The translations under genes and the position numbers were made by a program. DNA of 64,000 nucleotides from Candidatus Mediterraneibacter faecavium (GTDB taxonomy: Bacteria > Bacillota > Clostridia > Lachnospirales > Lachnospiraceae): assembly GCA_019119995.1 (NCBI GenBank), contig DWVY01000012.1:35132-99131 (forward strand), read 5' to 3'. Below the pieces are notes generated by a model. That model was not told the origin of the DNA, did no database searches, and saw only the letters and a program-made list of their open reading frames with translations. Numbering within the stretch: position 1 is the first letter of the stretch; each line of letters opens with the position of its first letter. Shown piece after piece: positions 60,709 through 64,000 of the stretch.

Positions 60709-61095
60709 ATGGATCGTGAGGAACTGATCAGGCGTGCAATATCTGCGCGGGAAAATTCATACAGTCCATACTCCCATTTTTGCGTGGGGGCGGCTTTGCT
60801 CTGCGAAGACGGAGCAGTTTATGAGGGGTGTAATATCGAGAACAGGGCTTATGGACCCACGAATTGTGCAGAGAGGACAGCATTTTTCAAAGCGGTATCA
60901 GAGGGGAAACGAAAGTTCCGGGCTATTGCTATTGTAGGAGGGGAAGATGAACTGACCTGGTGTTATCCCTGCGGTGTATGCCGTCAGGTGATGGCTGAGT
61001 TTTGTTCCCCGGACACATTTGAGATCATCTGTGCGAGATCGCCTGAGGAGTATCAAATATTTATGCTCAAAGAAATGCTGCCGAACATGTTCTGA
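60709..61095 (+). CDS. cdd: Cytidine deaminase
   Basis: The 128-residue enzyme deaminates cytidine to uridine. The zinc site is NCAERTAFFKA (Cys, catalytic Glu) and CYPCGVCRQVMAEFC. ENSYSPYSHFCVGAALLCED is also typical. GAGGTG precedes ATG 60709. Confidence 0.95.
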   Translation: MDREELIRRAISARENSYSPYSHFCVGAALLCEDGAVYEGCNIENRAYGPTNCAERTAFFKAVSEGKRKFRAIAIVGGEDELTWCYPCGVCRQVMAEFCSPDTFEIICARSPEEYQIFMLKEMLPNMF

Positions 61096-61164
61096 CAGCC
61101 GGCGTTTGAAGGCAGAGCCGGACGAAAATTAAAAAAGTTTGTTAAATTTATATTTATTAGTTAT

Positions 61165-61201
61165 AAAATGCAGGATTTGATTTTGAATCCTGCATTTTTT
61201 A
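61165..61201 (+). terminator. Terminator after cdd
   Basis: AAAATGCAGGATT pairs with AATCCTGCATTTT and runs into TTTT. The 299-bp gap to pckA also holds the pckA promoter and nothing else. Confidence 0.85.
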
Positions 61202-61298
61202 AGCAGAAAAATCGCAGGTTCGCAAAAATAAGCAGCAATAAATGAATTGATATATAATAAAACTTTTATAAAAAAGTCGAAAATTAATAAGATTGTTA

Positions 61299-61327
61299 TT
61301 GATTTTTCAATCGTAATTCTGTATAAT
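61299..61327 (+). promoter_or_regulatory. Promoter of pckA
   Basis: TTGATT at 61299-61304, a 17-bp spacer and TATAAT at 61322-61327, leaving a 60-nt leader. Confidence 0.7.
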
Positions 61328-61394
61328 GGGGACGTACTGGGGGTTATGACAAGAATTCCCATAAAGATTTTAGAAAGAGAGAGGTAGAAGAGGT

Positions 61395-62999
61395 ATGGCA
61401 AATATTGATTTAACTCAGTATGGCATTACAGGAACTACGGAAATCGTTCACAATCCTTCCTATGAGATGTTGTTTGAGGAAGAGACAAACCCGAATCTGG
61501 AAGGTTTTGACAAAGGTCAGGAGAGTGAACTTGGTGCAGTAAACGTTATGACAGGTATCTACACAGGCCGTTCACCGAAAGACAAATATATCGTTATGGA
61601 TGAAAACTCCAAAGACACTGTATGGTGGACATCTGACGAGTATCCGAACGACAATCATCCGGCATCTCAGGAAGCATGGGATGCAGTAAAAGACATCGCA
61701 AAGAATGAGCTCTCCAACAAGAGACTTTTCGTTGTAGATGCATTCTGTGGAGCTAACAAAGATACACGTATGGCAATCCGTTTCATCGTTGAGGTTGCTT
61801 GGCAGGCTCACTTCGTAACAAATATGTTCATCCGCCCGACAGACGAAGAGCTGGAGAACTTCGAGCCTGATTTCGTAGTATACAATGCTTCCAAAGCAAA
61901 AGTAGAAAACTACAAAGAGCTTGGCCTCAGATCTGAGACAGCAGTTATGTTCAATATTACAAGCCGCGAGCAGGTTATTGTTAATACATGGTACGGCGGA
62001 GAGATGAAGAAAGGTATGTTCTCTATGATGAACTACTATCTGCCGCTGAAGGGTATCGCTTCCATGCACTGCTCTGCAAACACAGACATGAACGGCGAGA
62101 ATACAGCTATCTTCTTCGGCCTTTCCGGAACAGGTAAGACAACTCTTTCCACAGACCCGAAGAGACTGCTCATCGGTGATGACGAGCACGGCTGGGATGA
62201 CAACGGCGTATTCAACTTCGAGGGAGGATGCTACGCTAAGGTTATCGACCTTGACAAAGATTCTGAGCCGGATATCTACAATGCGATCAAGAGAAACGCT
62301 CTTCTTGAGAACGTTACACTTGATGCAGAGGGACATATCGACTTTACAGACAAGAGCGTGACAGAGAATACACGTGTATCCTACCCGATCGACCACATTG
62401 AGAAGATCGTTCGCCCGGTATCCGCAGCTCCGGCAGCAAAGAACGTGATCTTCCTGTCAGCTGACGCTTTCGGAGTACTTCCGCCGGTATCCGTACTGAC
62501 ACCGGAGCAGACAGAGTACTACTTCCTGTCAGGCTTCACAGCTAAACTGGCTGGTACAGAGCGCGGCATCACAGAACCGACCCCGACATTCTCCGCATGC
62601 TTCGGACAGGCATTCCTTGAGCTGCATCCGACAAAATATGCTGAGGAGCTCGTTAAGAGAATGAAAGAGAGCGGAGCGAAAGCTTACCTCGTAAATACAG
62701 GATGGAACGGAACAGGAAAACGTATCTCCATCAAAGATACACGCGGTATCATCGATGCGATCTTAAGCGGAGCGATCCTTGACGCACCGACAAAGACGAT
62801 CCCGCACTTCAACTTCGAAGTTCCGACAGAGCTTCCGGGAGTTGATCCGGCGATCCTCGATCCTCGCGACACATACGCTGACGCTTCCGAGTGGGAGACA
62901 AAAGCAAAAGATCTTGCTGCAAGATTCGTTAAGAACTTCAAGAAATACGAGAGCAACGAACTTGGAAAAGCACTCGTTGCAGCAGGTCCGCAGGAGTAA
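61395..62999 (+). CDS. pckA: Phosphoenolpyruvate carboxykinase (ATP)
   Basis: The 534-residue enzyme interconverts oxaloacetate and PEP. It has the P-loop [25 protein letters not shown], the metal site of [18 protein letters not shown] and [20 protein letters not shown]. Codon choice is strongly biased (AAA, ACA and GTT), as for a highly expressed gene; in gut anaerobes this enzyme often runs toward oxaloacetate. GAGGT precedes ATG 61395. Confidence 0.97.
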   Translation: MANIDLTQYGITGTTEIVHNPSYEMLFEEETNPNLEGFDKGQESELGAVNVMTGIYTGRSPKDKYIVMDENSKDTVWWTSDEYPNDNHPASQEAWDAVKDIAKNELSNKRLFVVDAFCGANKDTRMAIRFIVEVAWQAHFVTNMFIRPTDEELENFEPDFVVYNASKAKVENYKELGLRSETAVMFNITSREQVIVNTWYGGEMKKGMFSMMNYYLPLKGIASMHCSANTDMNGENTAIFFGLSGTGKTTLSTDPKRLLIGDDEHGWDDNGVFNFEGGCYAKVIDLDKDSEPDIYNAIKRNALLENVTLDAEGHIDFTDKSVTENTRVSYPIDHIEKIVRPVSAAPAAKNVIFLSADAFGVLPPVSVLTPEQTEYYFLSGFTAKLAGTERGITEPTPTFSACFGQAFLELHPTKYAEELVKRMKESGAKAYLVNTGWNGTGKRISIKDTRGIIDAILSGAILDAPTKTIPHFNFEVPTELPGVDPAILDPRDTYADASEWETKAKDLAARFVKNFKKYESNELGKALVAAGPQE

Positions 63000-63030
63000 G
63001 ATACAGAAGTATCTAAAATATCGATCATGT

Positions 63031-63077
63031 AAAACAGCAGCAGGCTGCCCGGTTATCGCCGGACAGCCTGCTGTTTT
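63031..63077 (+). terminator. Terminator after pckA
   Basis: AAAACAGCAGCAGGCTG pairs with CAGCCTGCTGTTTT, with an inner CCGG/CCGG pair; followed by A-rich sequence. It would work on either strand. Confidence 0.8.
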
Positions 63078-63167
63078 AAAATGCAACCATGAAGTTGCGC
63101 AATAGTTGGTAGATGCAACTGCACTTTTCTGATATTATGTACCTGTCAGAAAAGGGAGGTGGAAATA

Positions 63168-63524
63168 ATGCAGATGACACTTATAATGTTTATATTTGGG
63201 TCTGTTATTTGGATTATAATTACTGCGGCGGTGGTCTATTTATTTGTATTAATTGTCAGGGCGTTAAAAAAGTATATCAATTCTCAGGATATAAGAAAAG
63301 AAAAAGTAGAAACGCGGAAGTCGTTGGGAGAAGTGTTAAAAAAGTACCGTACAGACAACAAAATGACACAGGAGTTTGTGGCCGAATCTTTGGGGGTAAG
63401 CAGACAGGCCGTCTCCAAATGGGAGCAGGGAATCTCCGAACCGTCAACATCAAACATGATCGCATTGGCAAAGCTCTATGGAATTACTCCGGAAGAACTG
63501 CTCAAGAATGTAAAGAACATATGA
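63168..63524 (+). CDS. Membrane-anchored XRE-family regulator
   Basis: The 118-residue protein begins with a hydrophobic helix (MFIFGSVIWIIITAAVVYLF). A basic linker follows, then a complete Cro/CI-type helix-turn-helix (NKMTQEFVAESLGVSRQAVS, KWEQGISEPSTSNMIALAKL). GGGAGG is spaced for ATG 63168 rather than GTG 63159. An N-terminal helix before an XRE domain suggests binding DNA at the membrane. Its stop TGA adjoins copy 2 of the giant-hairpin element. Confidence 0.8.
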   Translation: MQMTLIMFIFGSVIWIIITAAVVYLFVLIVRALKKYINSQDIRKEKVETRKSLGEVLKKYRTDNKMTQEFVAESLGVSRQAVSKWEQGISEPSTSNMIALAKLYGITPEELLKNVKNI

Positions 63525-64000
63525 AATTCGTGTTTGTCGAAAGGCTAACGCCGCAATAAAAGAAAGCATATTAATCGAATAAGGAACGCAGAAAAAGAGG
63601 ATACTCCAACACTGTGCCGACCCGCTCAACCTCATCCCCTCGAATCCATGTAACGCGATATCAAAATGCTCGTCCATTGGAACTCGCATTTTAACATCGC
63701 TAACATGGAGAACGAGGTGTATTCGGAACGCTCCATGTCGATGCACAGCTTATGTAGTATCCTCTTTTTCCGCTGTCTTATCTGGTCGGTAGTCTTTTCT
63801 TCCGCTGCAGCGTCATCCTTCAACAAGCACTCATTAAAAGCCGGAAGAAGTCAGAACTTTATCAACTAGGATCCCAGATATCCGGCAGATATAAAACAGA
63901 CAAGCAGAACCAGAAATCTCCATAACCGGAAACGGTTCACCATTTATTAAAAACAGCAGTCCCTAAGACAGCATCTTTTTCGATACAGTTCCCCTTTCGA
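63525..64000. mobile_element. Giant-hairpin element, copy 2 (left part, cut by window end)
   Basis: The copy starts with ATTCGTGTTTG directly after the XRE stop, as copy 1 does after hydF. Its hairpin 1 is at 63579-63781 (ATAAG...CTTAT). The linker at 63882-63999 is identical over 118 nt to copy 1 at 21197-21314. About 100 nt at 63782-63881, containing another hairpin (TCTTCCG/CCGGAAGA), are absent from copy 1. The sequence ends inside the linker. Confidence 0.82.

Overview
The window looks like a low-to-mid GC Gram-positive anaerobe of the Lachnospiraceae (Clostridium cluster XIVa), most likely a gut commensal. Supporting signs are HydF (FeFe-hydrogenase maturation), T-box and BglG-type antitermination control, a group II ECF transporter next to truA, the ylxM-ffh-rpsP-khpA-rimM-trmD-rplS run, ATP-dependent PEP carboxykinase, strong Shine-Dalgarno sites and sigma-A promoters with 16-18 bp spacers. 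No species can be named from the sequence alone.

Layout. 0-6.8 kb: a TetR-controlled operon with hypB, a 932-residue Fe-S/flavin oxidoreductase, hypA, a polytopic membrane protein and a TIM-barrel protein; no hydrogenase structural gene is present. 6.8-8.8 kb: a decayed minus-strand patch (acetyltransferase and HAD remnants, a small protein, an AraC regulator). 9-12.4 kb: ecfA1-ecfA2-ecfT-truA. 12.5-17.8 kb: a GlcNAc regulon (nagB, nagA, BglG/LicT-type antiterminator, PTS IIA, PTS IICB) with two RNA antiterminator/terminator switches. 17.9-21 kb: T-box-tyrS and hydF. 21-24 kb: a 759-bp giant-hairpin element, small proteins and a subtilase. 24.3-34.3 kb: conserved translation, secretion and RNA genes plus tRNA-Thr. 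34.5-37.6 kb: thioesterase, DUF362 ferredoxin and an NSS transporter. 37.8-42.4 kb: a three-gene ABC system whose first permease is fused to a MerR DNA-binding domain. 42.4-45.9 kb: an AT-rich island inserted at the 3' end of an ABC permease gene, with an AAA ATPase + PIN-like pair and a DUF3990-like + partner pair. 46-51.6 kb: NitT/TauT-type ABC genes, cytidylate-kinase-like protein, queH, argH, asd. 51.7-63 kb: a GntR-linked C-S lyase/NhaC module, leuCD, a second NhaC, thrC, cdd, pckA. 63.1-64 kb: a membrane-anchored XRE regulator followed by a second copy of the giant-hairpin element, cut by the window end.

How it fits together. The nag genes import and break down GlcNAc, and the PTS probably switches the antiterminator by phosphorylating its PRD histidines. 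The GntR regulator, lyase and antiporter look like one amino-acid catabolic module with a GntR-type palindrome at the promoter. The most novel-looking items are the large structured repeat element (two copies whose arms change together), the MerR-permease fusion whose promoter has the 19-bp MerR spacer and dyad, the AAA-PIN island, the 8-residue-repeat insertion in TrmD, and the hypAB-oxidoreductase cluster without a hydrogenase.
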